From contig QFOX01000001.1 of the NCBI GenBank assembly GCA_003241645.1, forward strand, positions 84,150 to 148,149: a DNA stretch of 64,000 bases. Direction: 5' to 3'. Shown piece by piece: positions 36,364-44,936 of the stretch. Made by a program: the position numbers and the translations under genes. The DNA is from Azospirillum brasilense. Lineage in GTDB: Bacteria > Pseudomonadota > Alphaproteobacteria > Rickettsiales > UBA3002. Position 1 is the stretch's first letter. Every line of letters starts with the position of its first letter. The notes under the pieces are model-generated. The model did not search any database and had not been told where the DNA came from. It saw nothing but the letters and a program-made list of their open reading frames with translations.

Positions 36364-37073
36364 GCGGATTTCTTCCGGTGTGCGAGCACGAAAATGACGA
36401 GGATGCCGATGGCGATGCTGTACCAGGTGATGATGTAGCTCAGATGGTCGTTGCGCACGCGGATCGTGCCGTCCGACGGGACGGGCAGTTGCTTGATGTC
36501 CTGCGTGCCGACCACATCGACCATGGCGGGGTAGACGTTCTTCACGTCGTAAAAATCGGCCATCTCCTGCACGTCGCGCCCGAACCAGACGTTCTTTTCC
36601 GGCTGGTTGATGGGCGTGAAATAATTGCGCTCGGCACCCACGCGCAGTAGGCCGTTGATGGTGGCCGCGCCGACGCCGATGCTGCGCGGGCGCGTTTCGA
36701 TCTCTTTCTTCGCGGCGGGTACCCAGCCACGGTTGACCAGCACGCTGCGCCCGTCCTTCAGCACCAGCGGCTGGATGAGGTGGTAGCCCATCTGCCCTTT
36801 GAAATAGCGCGGGGCGAGATGGTATTCGATCTCACCGTTCCATGTGCCGCTGAGCTTTACGGGGTAGAAGTTCTTCGCTTCCAGTTCGGCATCATCTTCC
36901 GGGAGGGTCTTCGCGGTCAGCGGGGCCTGCGTTTTTGCATGCTCGATCTCGGCGATCACGCCGCTTTTCCATTGCAGGCGCTGCACCTGCCAGCTGCCAA
37001 GGCCCACGCAGGTGCCAAACGCCAGCACAAAGAAGAACCATGCGAGGGGTTTGGGGCGGGTGTAGCGTTGCAT
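36360..37073 (-). CDS. SURF1-family cytochrome oxidase assembly protein
   Basis: The 237-residue protein has two membrane helices at its ends (LAWFFFVLAFGTCVGLGSWQ and YIITWYSIAIGILVIFVLA) flanking a periplasmic domain. Family motifs are GSWQVQRLQWK, GYHLIQPLVL and VLVNRGWVP. SURF1 helps insert heme a into subunit I. ATG 37073 has GAGGA eight bases upstream and is preferred over 37091 and 37106. It is separated from ctaE by a family B repeat and a stem-loop. Confidence 0.93.
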   Translation of the reverse strand: MQRYTRPKPLAWFFFVLAFGTCVGLGSWQVQRLQWKSGVIAEIEHAKTQAPLTAKTLPEDDAELEAKNFYPVKLSGTWNGEIEYHLAPRYFKGQMGYHLIQPLVLKDGRSVLVNRGWVPAAKKEIETRPRSIGVGAATINGLLRVGAERNYFTPINQPEKNVWFGRDVQEMADFYDVKNVYPAMVDVVGTQDIKQLPVPSDGTIRVRNDHLSYIITWYSIAIGILVIFVLAHRKKSA

Positions 37074-37125
37074 AACGAATCCTCTTTTCATGCTTCGGCA
37101 CGGCATGGTTCAGGCGAGGCCAGCA

Positions 37126-37193
37126 GGCCGAGCGAGCCATCAGCCCGCGAAGCGGCGCGAAGGCATCGCACAGCATGTGCGATCTGCCGAAGT
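37126..37193. repeat. Family B palindromic repeat (intergenic)
   Basis: The element runs AGCGAGCCATCAGCCCGCGA to the palindrome ATCGCACAGCATGTGCGAT and then CTGCCGAAG. It matches 3901-3966 in mnmC and 47085-47150 across most of its length. It lies between SURF1 and ctaE. Confidence 0.8.
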
Positions 37194-37203
37194 AACGTTA
37201 GAT

Positions 37204-37230
37204 TTCCTAAACGCGCAGCGCGTTTAGGAA
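37204..37230 (-). terminator. Perfect stem-loop overlapping the ctaE stop codon
   Basis: TTCCTAAACGCG and CGCGTTTAGGAA pair perfectly over 12 bases around a three-base loop. The stop codon of ctaE is in the stem (37224-37226). There is no T-run, so it may stabilise the mRNA end and not terminate; SURF1 follows in the same direction. Confidence 0.7.
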
Positions 37231-38045
37231 GTAAACCAGTAGATGCCCACGAACAGGAACAGCCAGACCACGTCCACGAAGTGCCAGTACCACGCGGCGA
37301 ACTCGAAGCCGAGATGGCCCTCGACGGTCAACGTGCCGCGAATGGCGCGCACAAGGCACACCGCGAGGAACGCGGTGCCGATCATCACATGCACGCCGTG
37401 GAAACCGGTGGCGAGGTAGAAGGTGGCGGCGTATTTGCCGTCCTTCAGGCCGAAGGCCGCGTGGCTGTACTCGTAGGCCTGGCAGAGGGTGAACAGCACG
37501 CCCAGCGCCACGGTAATGGCGAGGCCGCGGATCACGTCCTTGTTGTTGCCTTCCAGCAGGGCGGCATGCGCCCACGTTACCGTAGTGCCCGAAAGCAGCA
37601 GGATAAGCGTGTTGATGAAGGGCAGGTCGAACGGATCGAAGGTGATGATGCCCACCGGCGGCCACACGGCCTCGGGGAACATCCACACATCGTCGGGCGA
37701 AACAACAGGGTGCGGGAAGAACGCCGCGCCGAAATAGGCCCAGAAGAAGGCGAAGAAGAACATCACTTCCGAAAGGATGAACAGCGCCATGCCAAGGCGC
37801 AGGCCAAGGCGCACCTGCGTGGTATGCGCATGGTCGTGCAGGCCTTCGCGGATCACGTCGCGCCACCAGTAGAAGCAGCAGGCGCTGATGGCGATGAAGC
37901 CGGCGAGGATGACGAGGAAGCCAATATCCATTTTGTGCATGGCCATGGCGCCGCCGACCACGAAGGTCAGCATGGCGAACGAGGTAAGCAGGGGCCAGGG
38001 GCTGGGGTTTACCAGGTGATAGGGATGGTTCTGGGTTCCACTCAT
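37224..38045 (-). CDS. ctaE: Cytochrome c oxidase subunit III
   Basis: The 273-residue membrane protein has seven hydrophobic segments and the subunit III words HPYHLVNPSPWPLLTS, MFFFAFFWAYFGAAFFP, TGFHGVHVMIGTAFL and WYWHFVDVVWLFLFVGIYW. Length and start are standard. It forms part of the aa3 oxidase with ctaC and ctaD. The ATG overlaps the ctaG stop (ATGA). Confidence 0.97.
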   Translation of the reverse strand: MSGTQNHPYHLVNPSPWPLLTSFAMLTFVVGGAMAMHKMDIGFLVILAGFIAISACCFYWWRDVIREGLHDHAHTTQVRLGLRLGMALFILSEVMFFFAFFWAYFGAAFFPHPVVSPDDVWMFPEAVWPPVGIITFDPFDLPFINTLILLLSGTTVTWAHAALLEGNNKDVIRGLAITVALGVLFTLCQAYEYSHAAFGLKDGKYAATFYLATGFHGVHVMIGTAFLAVCLVRAIRGTLTVEGHLGFEFAAWYWHFVDVVWLFLFVGIYWFTS

Positions 38046-38602
38046 CGCGGGTCTCCGGTCGGCGTTAGTTTCGAATGATTGGCACTGTCATAGCTAAAAA
38101 ACGTGTAAGATAAAGTGATATTCGTCAGATTCTTCAGCTCCGGATCGTCCAGAATCGCCGGATCGATGAAAAATGACACAGGCATGTTCACGGTCTGGCC
38201 GGGGTTCAGGCGCTGCTCCTCGAAACAGAAGCACTGGATCTTGTCGAAATATTTGCCGGCAAGGTGCGGGGTCACGTTGTAGGTGGCGGTGCCGCGCGTG
38301 GGTTTGCTGGATTCATTGCTGGCGCGGAAGGCGACCAGCCGGTTCTCGCCCACGCGAATGCTGATCTCGCGCTCCAGCGGTGTGAATTTCCATGGCAGGG
38401 CGGGGTCGGTATCGGCGTTGAAACGCACCGTGATGCGCCGATCGGCAATGGTGGCGGGGGCCTGTTCGGCGCGCTGCGTGGTGCCGCCAAAGCCGGTGAC
38501 ACGGCAGAACAGGTTATAGAACGGCACGGCCGCGTAGCTGAGCATGAGCATGCCCAGCACAATGGCAACGAGAGGCAGAACGGTAACGCGGCGCGGGTGC
38601 AT
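38042..38602 (-). CDS. ctaG: Cytochrome c oxidase assembly protein CtaG/Cox11
   Basis: Cox11/CtaG delivers copper to the CuB site of subunit I. The 186-residue protein has an N-terminal membrane anchor (VTVLPLVAIVLGMLMLSYAA) followed by NLFCRVTGFGGTT and the copper-binding motif KIQCFCFEEQRLNPG. The start at ATG 38602 is chosen because homologues begin close to the anchor; 38638 would add twelve residues. The order coxF-like, ctaG, ctaE is the alphaproteobacterial pattern. Confidence 0.95.
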   Translation of the reverse strand: MHPRRVTVLPLVAIVLGMLMLSYAAVPFYNLFCRVTGFGGTTQRAEQAPATIADRRITVRFNADTDPALPWKFTPLEREISIRVGENRLVAFRASNESSKPTRGTATYNVTPHLAGKYFDKIQCFCFEEQRLNPGQTVNMPVSFFIDPAILDDPELKNLTNITLSYTFFSYDSANHSKLTPTGDPR

Positions 38603-38674
38603 GGGCGCGCATATAGTGCATGCGCGGCGGTTTGTCATGCCTGCCGTGCGGCGGCATGAAAAAGGGGCCCGAAA

Positions 38675-38794
38675 TCAGGCCCCTTTGATCTTCAGCATGG
38701 TCAGGTAGTACAGCGCGGCAATGATGCCGCCAAGCACGGCAAGAAGCAGAATGTTCTTGCCGCGCTTGCGTTTATGCAGCGGACTAATTGGCAT
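38675..38794 (-). CDS. CoxF-like small membrane protein (39 residues)
   Basis: This 39-residue gene is read from ATG 38794 to TGA 38675. The product MPISPLHKRKRGKN is followed by one hydrophobic helix (ILLLAVLGGIIAALYYLTML) and a short basic end. A small basic single-helix protein at this place before ctaG is usual in alphaproteobacterial oxidase operons, where it is called CoxF or an assembly protein. Its start overlaps the end of the upstream 60-residue frame by 11 bases. Assignment rests on position and pattern, not on strong sequence identity. Confidence 0.75.
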   Translation of the reverse strand: MPISPLHKRKRGKNILLLAVLGGIIAALYYLTMLKIKGA

Positions 38795-38966
38795 TCGGCG
38801 TCTTGTTGCGGCGCATCACGTCGAGCATGATGAGGATCAGGATGGTGAACAGGCAACCGAGGATGAAGCTGAAGCCCATCAGGTAGATCACGTTCTCACC
38901 GAGGCCTTGCAGCGTATCGATGGTGGTGGGGGTGGCTACAGCGACGGTGGTTTCTGCGGATTCCAT
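38784..38966 (-). CDS. Small membrane protein in the oxidase operon, unknown
   Basis: The 60-residue product has a polar N-terminus (MESAETTVAVATPTTI) and one long hydrophobic helix (VIYLMGFSFILGCLFTILIL), ending in charged residues. ATG 38966 has AGGAG eight bases upstream. It lies between ctaB and the CoxF-like gene, in the same direction and overlapping the latter, so it is probably an oxidase-associated small subunit or assembly factor. I do not recognise it. Confidence 0.65.
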   Translation of the reverse strand: MESAETTVAVATPTTIDTLQGLGENVIYLMGFSFILGCLFTILILIMLDVMRRNKTPNAN

Positions 38967-39035
38967 GAACATGCTCCTGAAAAATGAAATGGATGCAATG
39001 TTTTACCGCATCGCGAGATAGTTGAAAAGATGCAA

Positions 39036-39923
39036 TTATGCCGCAAGCAGGTGGTCGGCGACGAGGAAGCCGAACAAAATGAACAGATACAGGATGGAAT
39101 AGCCGAAAAGCGCCATGGCGCGCTTGGGCTCGTCGCGTGTCAAGACCTGCCATGCCCCATGGGTGAATTTAAGGCCGAGGGCGGCGGCACCCACGCCATA
39201 GATCAGGCCCGCACCGGCCAGCAGCGGGCTGAGCGACGCGGCCACCATGGCCAGCGTGTAGGCAAAGATGTGGCGGCGCGTGCTGCGGTTGCCCGCCACC
39301 ACCGGCAGCATGGGCACGCCCGCGGTGCGGTAATCGTCGTGCCGGTAGAGGGCCAGCGCCCAGAAATGCGGCGGCGTCCACAGGAAGACGATGGCGAACA
39401 TCAGCCACGGCATCAGCGCGGGGTCGGGTGATACGGCGGCCCAGCCGATCACCGCCGGAAAGGCGCCTGCCGCGCCGCCGATGACGATGTTCTGCGGCGT
39501 GCTGCGTTTCAGGATCATGGTGTAGATCACGGCGTAGAAGAAAATCGCGAAGCCAAGCCACGCGGCGGCTACCCAGTTCACCGCAAGGCCCAGCAGCGCC
39601 ACCGAGGCGATCGACAGCATGATGCCCAGCGCCAGCGCGTCATCGGCCGCGATGCGCCCGGCGGGAATGGGCCGCTTGGTGGTGCGTTTCATCTGCGCGT
39701 CGATGTCGCGGTCGTACCACATGTTGATGGCCGCACCGCCGCCGGAGCCCAGGGCAATGGCGAACACGGTAATGAGCTGCAGGAAGGGGTGCATGTGCCC
39801 GGGCGCGAGCCACATGCCCGCCACGCCGGTGAACACCACCAGCGACATCACGCCCGGCTTCAGCAGGGTGAAATAGTCACGGGCGGTGGATTCCACCGGC
39901 ATTTCTGCGGCGGTCACGCTCAT
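39036..39923 (-). CDS. ctaB: Protoheme IX farnesyltransferase (heme O synthase)
   Basis: CtaB adds a farnesyl group to heme b to give heme O, needed for heme a. The 295-residue protein has the aspartate-rich motifs INMWYDRDIDAQMKRTTKRP and YRHDDYRTAGVPMLPVV, with about eight membrane helices and WTPPHFWALAL. ATG 39923 lies one base after the ctaD stop; the longer frame extending into ctaD is not a valid start. Confidence 0.96.
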   Translation of the reverse strand: MSVTAAEMPVESTARDYFTLLKPGVMSLVVFTGVAGMWLAPGHMHPFLQLITVFAIALGSGGGAAINMWYDRDIDAQMKRTTKRPIPAGRIAADDALALGIMLSIASVALLGLAVNWVAAAWLGFAIFFYAVIYTMILKRSTPQNIVIGGAAGAFPAVIGWAAVSPDPALMPWLMFAIVFLWTPPHFWALALYRHDDYRTAGVPMLPVVAGNRSTRRHIFAYTLAMVAASLSPLLAGAGLIYGVGAAALGLKFTHGAWQVLTRDEPKRAMALFGYSILYLFILFGFLVADHLLAA

Positions 39924-39924
39924 G

Positions 39925-41574
39925 CTAGTGGTGCGCGGTGGGGTACGCTTCGGTGACGTGGCTGTAATCCGGCTGCGTCTCGAAGGTGTGGAACGGCGGC
40001 GGCGAGCTGAGCGTCCACTCCAGCGTGGTGGCGCCGTCACCCCACGGGTTCACACCCGCCGGGCGCTTACGCACGAACATGTCGATCACCACGTAGAGGA
40101 AGAACAGCGCGGCAAAGCCACCAATGTACGAGCCGATGGACGACCAGTAATTGTAGCCCGCATACACATCCGGATAGTCGGGGATGCGGCGCGGCATGCC
40201 CGCCATGCCAAGGAAGTGCTGCGGGAAGAAGGTCAGGTTCGTGCCGATGAAGAACAGCCAGAAATGGATCTTACCCAGCGTTTCCGAATACATGTAGCCC
40301 GACATTTTCGGGATCCAGTAATAGAAGGCCGTGAACACGCCGAACAGCGCGCCGAGGCTCATCGCATAGTGGAAGTGGGCGACCACGTAATAGGTGTCGT
40401 GGAAGGTCACATCCACCGCCGAGTTGGCGAGCATCACGCCGGTGACGCCACCCACGGTGAACAGGAAGATGAAGCCGATCGCGAAGATCATCGGCGTGGT
40501 GAAGCGCAGGGAGCCGCCCCACATGGTGGCGATCCACGAGAAGATCTTGATGCCGGTGGGCACCGCGATCACCATGGTGGCGACCATGTAATAGGCTTCC
40601 GTATCGGGGTCGAGGCCGACGGTGAACATGTGGTGCGCCCACACGACGAAGCCGAGGATACCGATGGCGCTCATGGCGCCGACCATGCCGAGGTAGCCGA
40701 AGACGGGCTTGCGCGAGAAGGTCGCCACGACTTCGGACACGACGCCGAAGGCGGGCACGATGAGCACGTACACTTCCGGGTGGCCGAAGAACCAGAACAG
40801 GTGCTGGAACAGCACCGGATCACCGCCACCGGCCGGGTTGAAGAAGTTGGTGCCGAGGTTGCGGTCGGTCAGCAGCATGGTGATGGCACCGCCAAGCACG
40901 GGCAGGGCCAGCAGCAGCAGGAACGCCGTGATCAGGATCGCCCACGCGAACAGCGGCATTTTGAACAGCGTCATGCCGGGGGCGCGCATGTTGAAAATGG
41001 TCACGATGAAGTTGATCGCACCAAGGATGGAGCTGATGCCCGCGAGGTGCAGCGAGAAGATCGCGAGGTCGAGCGCCATGCCTTTATGCAGGCCGTCCAC
41101 CACGGAAAGCGGCGGATAGACCGTCCACCCCGTGCCGACGCCGCGCGCTTCGCCGCTGCCCACCACCGAGGAGGCCAGCAACAGCAGCATGGCCGGAACC
41201 AGCAGCCAGAAGGAAATGTTGTTCATGCGCGGGAACGCCATGTCGGGCGCGCCGATCATCAGCGGCACGAAGTAGTTGCCGAACCCGCCAATGAGCGCGG
41301 GCATGATGAGGAAGAACACCATGAGGAACGCGTGCGCGGTGAGGAACACGTTGTAGAGCTGGTAGTTGCCGTTGAACAGCTGGTCGCCGGGGTACATCAG
41401 CTCGGCGCGCAGCGCGATCGAGAAGGCCGCGCCCAGCAGGCCCGCGAAGCAGGCGTAGAACAGGTACAGCACGCCAATGTCTTTGTGGTTGGTGCTGTAG
41501 AGCCAGCGTTTCAGGCCACGCGGGGCGTGGTCATCGTGGTGGTGGTCGGCGTGTGCGGTAGCAGCGTTGGCCAT
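39925..41574 (-). CDS. ctaD: Cytochrome c oxidase subunit I
   Basis: Subunit I holds heme a and the heme a3/CuB centre. The 549-residue protein has twelve helices and the invariant ligands: HAFLMVFFLIMP (heme a), WFFGHPEVYVLIVPAFG (CuB His and crosslinked Tyr), WAHHMFTVG (the CuB His pair) and HFHYAMSLG (heme a3 and heme a His). The proton-channel residues GNYFVPLMIGAPDMAFPR are present. It lies 23 bases after ctaC. Confidence 0.98.
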   Translation of the reverse strand: MANAATAHADHHHDDHAPRGLKRWLYSTNHKDIGVLYLFYACFAGLLGAAFSIALRAELMYPGDQLFNGNYQLYNVFLTAHAFLMVFFLIMPALIGGFGNYFVPLMIGAPDMAFPRMNNISFWLLVPAMLLLLASSVVGSGEARGVGTGWTVYPPLSVVDGLHKGMALDLAIFSLHLAGISSILGAINFIVTIFNMRAPGMTLFKMPLFAWAILITAFLLLLALPVLGGAITMLLTDRNLGTNFFNPAGGGDPVLFQHLFWFFGHPEVYVLIVPAFGVVSEVVATFSRKPVFGYLGMVGAMSAIGILGFVVWAHHMFTVGLDPDTEAYYMVATMVIAVPTGIKIFSWIATMWGGSLRFTTPMIFAIGFIFLFTVGGVTGVMLANSAVDVTFHDTYYVVAHFHYAMSLGALFGVFTAFYYWIPKMSGYMYSETLGKIHFWLFFIGTNLTFFPQHFLGMAGMPRRIPDYPDVYAGYNYWSSIGSYIGGFAALFFLYVVIDMFVRKRPAGVNPWGDGATTLEWTLSSPPPFHTFETQPDYSHVTEAYPTAHH

Positions 41575-41597
41575 GGTCGTGTCCTCGTTCTTCTTGA

Positions 41598-42734
41598 TTA
41601 CCGGCTCAGGGCGGCCAGTTGGAAATTGTCATTCTGCGCGAATTTCAGCTTGGCGCCGGCAACCCATGCGTCGAACATTTCTTCGCTCACCACATGGATC
41701 TCGATGGGCATGAAGCCGTGGTATTTGCCGCACAGCTCCGAGCACTGGCCGTAATAGATGCCTTCTTCTTCGGCCTTGAACCAGGTCTCCGACAGTTTGC
41801 CGGGTACGGTGTCCTGCTTGATGGCGAAGGCGGGCATGGCCCAGTCATGGATCACGTCGGCGCTGGTCATCTGCACGCGCACCACTTTGCCCACGGGCAC
41901 CACCACGGGGTTGTCCACGGTCAGCAGGCGCGGCTGGCCTTCCTTCAGCTCGTTCTCGGGCACGATGTTGCTATCGAACGCGATGCCATGCTCGGGGTAT
42001 TCGTAGCTCCAGTACCACTGGTGGCCCACGACCTTCAGGGTCATGTCCGGGTTGTCGATGATGTCCTGGTTGTTGGTGTATTTGTAGTGCGCGCGCACCG
42101 ACGGGATGCCGATGCCGATCAGGATCAGGATGGGGATCACCGTCCATGCGATCTCAACGAAGGTGTTGTGCGCAAAGCGGTTCGGCACGGGGTTCTTGGC
42201 CGCGCGGAATTTCACGCACACGTAGACCAGCAGCGCGGTAACGATGATGGTGATGATGGTGATGACCACGAAGATCGCGTTATGCAGGCCCACGAGGTGT
42301 TTCATCACCGGCGAGGAAGCGGGCTGGTAGGTGTGCTGCCACGGCTTGGCCATGCCGCGCACTTTCTCCGCGTCATAGGCGGTGATGGCATCGGCTTCCG
42401 CCATGGCGGCGTCTTTTTCTTCCGGGGTCAGTTCGCGGGCGGGTTCTTCATCCTCAGCAGCGGGGGCAGCATCGTCCGTTTTTGCATCGGCCTCGGCGTT
42501 CTTCGCGGCTTTCTCGCCGGTGGCCTTATCTTCCGGCTTGGCGTCGCCATCCTCGGCGGCGTCCTTGGCCGGGCTTGCCTCGGTGTTCGCTTTTTCGCTG
42601 GCGGCTTCCACCTTCTCTTTGGCGACGGCGGCCGTGGGCTTCGCTTCTTTGGCGAGTGCAGGCTGGGCAAGGGCCAGCAGCAGGGCGGTCGCGGTGATGG
42701 AAAGGGTGCGTAGGATCATCGAGTTCATGGTCAT
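41598..42734 (-). CDS. ctaC: Cytochrome c oxidase subunit II with long charged N-terminal insert
   Basis: Subunit II accepts electrons from cytochrome c. The 378-residue protein has a signal peptide (LLLALAQPALA), two membrane helices and a cupredoxin domain with the CuA site GQCSELCGKYHGFM and the aromatic patch HQWYWSYEYPEHG. Unlike usual subunit II proteins it has ~85 residues of alanine, lysine, glutamate and aspartate between the signal peptide and the first helix (for example KEKVEAASEKANTEASPAKD). The start is ATG 42734 or 42728. It is the first gene of the oxidase operon and divergent from tldD. Confidence 0.95.
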   Translation of the reverse strand: MTMNSMILRTLSITATALLLALAQPALAKEAKPTAAVAKEKVEAASEKANTEASPAKDAAEDGDAKPEDKATGEKAAKNAEADAKTDDAAPAAEDEEPARELTPEEKDAAMAEADAITAYDAEKVRGMAKPWQHTYQPASSPVMKHLVGLHNAIFVVITIITIIVTALLVYVCVKFRAAKNPVPNRFAHNTFVEIAWTVIPILILIGIGIPSVRAHYKYTNNQDIIDNPDMTLKVVGHQWYWSYEYPEHGIAFDSNIVPENELKEGQPRLLTVDNPVVVPVGKVVRVQMTSADVIHDWAMPAFAIKQDTVPGKLSETWFKAEEEGIYYGQCSELCGKYHGFMPIEIHVVSEEMFDAWVAGAKLKFAQNDNFQLAALSR

Positions 42735-42881
42735 CTGTGCGCAAGGTGGTTGGATTAACGCCTTCGCCTAGCGGATGATGCCGCACGATGCAAGTTAGAA
42801 GTCGGATAACATTCGGTGGACGATGGAAAAAACCTTGCCAGAGCACTGGCGTTGCACGGCCAATACCATTACATTACGGCC

Positions 42882-44318
42882 ATGAGCTCCATGACCGACC
42901 CCTTTTTCTCCGCCGGTGCGCTTGATGCCGCCAAAACCCAACGCACCCTGAGCGACGCGCTTGCCCGCGCCGATGACGGCGAGCTTTACCTCGAACAGCG
43001 CGCCAGCGAGGCGCTGGTGTTCGATGATGGCCGCCTGAAACAGGCCAGTGCCGACGCCAGCCGCGGTTTTGGCCTGCGCGCGGTGCGCGGCGAAGCCAGC
43101 GCCTATGCCCACAGTGCCGAATTGAGTGATGCCGCGCTATTGCGCGCGGTGGACACGGTGAAGGCCGTGGATTTCGGGCAGGACGGGGCGGTGGCCGCGA
43201 TCGAGCCGAGTTTTGGCGCGAACCATGCGCTTTACACGCATGAGAACCCGCTGGACGCAGTGGCCTTCCCCGTGAAGCTGGCCGTGCTGCAGCAGATCGA
43301 TGCGTACCTGCGCGCGAAAGATGGGCGGGTGAAGCAGGTTTCGGCCACGCTGGCGGGCAGTTTCCAGCATATCCATATCCTGCGGGCGGATGGGCGCGCC
43401 GCCAGCGACACACGCCCCCTAGTTAGGCTTTCCATTCAGGTGGTGGTGGAACAGGGCGGGCGCATGGAATCCGGCTCCAGCGGGGCCGGTGGGCGATACC
43501 TGTACGATGCGCTGCTGGAAGAAGGCGCGTGGAAAGCGCAGGCCGACGAAGCGCTGCGTCAGGCGTTGGTGAATCTTGATAGTCGTCCCGCTCCCGCCGG
43601 TGAATTGCCGGTGGTGCTGGGCGGTGGCTGGTGCGGCGTGCTGCTGCACGAAGCCGTGGGCCACGGGCTGGAGGGGGATTTCAACCGCAAAGGCTCCAGC
43701 ACGTTCAGCGGCCGCATTGGCGAGCGCGTGGCCGCCCCCGGCGTGACCGTGGTGGATGATGGCACCTTCGCCGATCGCCGCGGTTCGCTCAGCATCGACG
43801 ATGAAGGCACGCCCACCCAGCGCAACGTGCTGATCGAGGATGGCATCCTGAAAGGCTACATCCAGGATCGCATGAACGCGCGGCTCATGGGTGTTTCGGC
43901 CACCGGCAACGGGCGGCGCGAAAGCTACGCGCACAACCCCATGCCGCGCATGACCAACACGTTCATGCTGGGCGGCAACGCCACGAAGGACGAGATGATC
44001 GCGGGTGTGAAACGCGGCATCTACGCGGCGTATCTCGGCGGCGGGCAGGTGGACATTACAAGCGGCAAATTCGTGTTCAACGCGACCGAGGCCTACCTGA
44101 TCGAGAACGGAAAAATTACCGCGCCGTTGAAAGGCGCAACGCTCATTGGCTCCGGCCCGGAGATCATGAACCGCATCACCGCCATTGGCGACGACATGGC
44201 GCTGGACCCCGGCGTGGGTACCTGCGGCAAAGCGGGCCAGAGCGTGCCGGTGGGCGTGGGTCAGCCCAGCTTGCTGATCTCGGCCATGACGGTGGGTGGC
44301 ACCGAGCTTTCCGCCTAA
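42882..44318 (+). CDS. tldD: Metalloprotease TldD
   Basis: TldD forms a heterodimeric metalloprotease with TldE/PmbA, which is not in this window. The 478-residue protein has the family motif LLHEAVGHGLEGDFNRKGSS (HExxxH type zinc site), IGERVAAPGVTVVDDGT, the repeated SATGNGRRESYAHNPMPRM, and a C-terminal GTCGKAGQSVPVGVGQPSL. Starts at 42882 and 42891 are both possible; the frame from 42816 is not supported by family alignment. The stop is followed at once by a stem-loop that serves the next minus-strand gene. Confidence 0.94.
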   Translation: MSSMTDPFFSAGALDAAKTQRTLSDALARADDGELYLEQRASEALVFDDGRLKQASADASRGFGLRAVRGEASAYAHSAELSDAALLRAVDTVKAVDFGQDGAVAAIEPSFGANHALYTHENPLDAVAFPVKLAVLQQIDAYLRAKDGRVKQVSATLAGSFQHIHILRADGRAASDTRPLVRLSIQVVVEQGGRMESGSSGAGGRYLYDALLEEGAWKAQADEALRQALVNLDSRPAPAGELPVVLGGGWCGVLLHEAVGHGLEGDFNRKGSSTFSGRIGERVAAPGVTVVDDGTFADRRGSLSIDDEGTPTQRNVLIEDGILKGYIQDRMNARLMGVSATGNGRRESYAHNPMPRMTNTFMLGGNATKDEMIAGVKRGIYAAYLGGGQVDITSGKFVFNATEAYLIENGKITAPLKGATLIGSGPEIMNRITAIGDDMALDPGVGTCGKAGQSVPVGVGQPSLLISAMTVGGTELSA

Positions 44319-44343
44319 AAGAAACCCCGGCACAGAGCCGGGG
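44317..44343 (-). terminator. Terminator of the 44375-44827 gene
   Basis: CCCCGGC and GCCGGGG pair around a five-base loop. On the minus strand this is followed by TTTCTTTT, a good Rho-independent terminator. It overlaps the last two bases of tldD. Confidence 0.8.
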
Positions 44344-44374
44344 CTAACAAGCAGGGATACATAACGCAGGGGAA

Positions 44375-44827
44375 TTAGTTCGACTGGCCGATGCCGCCGG
44401 TCACGCTTGTGCTGTTCTGCAGGCGCGCATCCGGAAGGGCGCGGCGTGGGGTGCGCGCTTTCACATCGGCGTTCACGTCGGTGTTGATGTCCGTATCCAG
44501 CGCGTTGTTCGTATTCACCGAGCTGCTGTTGCGAACGCGGATGCGGTCACCATTGCGGGTACTGCGGGTGGTGGTGCCGTCATTGCCGCCTGCGCTGATG
44601 CCGGTGTTGAGGCCCTGGGTGGTATCGGCACCAATGCCTACCTGCGTGCCCGGCGCGTTCAGGGTGGTACCGGTTTTCAGCTGGGTGCCTGCGCTATTGC
44701 TGCCGCCGACATTCACGCCCACGCCCGTGTTCGCCCCGGCACCGACCGAGATCTGGGCTTGCGCCATATTCATGCTTGCAGCGACGAGGGCCAGACCAAT
44801 GGCCGACTGGATGAGTAATTGTTTCAT
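44375..44827 (-). CDS. Secreted glycine/asparagine-rich repeat protein, unknown
   Basis: The 150-residue protein has a signal peptide ending MNMAQAQ followed by short glycine-, serine-, threonine- and asparagine-rich runs: SVGAGANTGVGVNVGG, NAPGTQVGIGADTTQGL and SSSVNTNNALDTDINTDVNA. The alternating pattern suggests a beta-rich extracellular protein, possibly curli-like or autotransporter-like, but no family repeat is evident. AGGAGC lies before the ATG, and a terminator follows at 44317. Confidence 0.72.
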   Translation of the reverse strand: MKQLLIQSAIGLALVAASMNMAQAQISVGAGANTGVGVNVGGSNSAGTQLKTGTTLNAPGTQVGIGADTTQGLNTGISAGGNDGTTTRSTRNGDRIRVRNSSSVNTNNALDTDINTDVNADVKARTPRRALPDARLQNSTSVTGGIGQSN

Positions 44828-44865
44828 GGCATGCTCCTAACGGTGGAAGTTCATGCCCAAACGAA

Positions 44866-44897
44866 TAGGCCGCATGGCATAAAAATCCCATGCGGCC
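44866..44897 (-). terminator. Stem-loop between two secreted-protein genes
   Basis: AGGCCGCATGG and CCATGCGGCCT form a perfect 11-base stem around a 10-base loop with no T-run after it. It lies 40 bases past the stop of the 44937-45653 gene, so it may stabilise that transcript or terminate weakly. Confidence 0.6.
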
Positions 44898-44936
44898 TTT
44901 GGTCGGTGATCGCGGCGGGTACCGCCCACGGTATTT

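Noticed and set aside
34906..36438. Long plus-strand frame opposite the M32 carboxypeptidase
   Set aside because: Composition is antisense-like and the minus-strand gene has a complete HExxH site.
39886..41754. Long plus-strand frame opposite ctaD
   Set aside because: Mirror of a conserved subunit I gene, dominated by His, Glu, Gly and Arg with no recognisable motif or ribosome-binding site.
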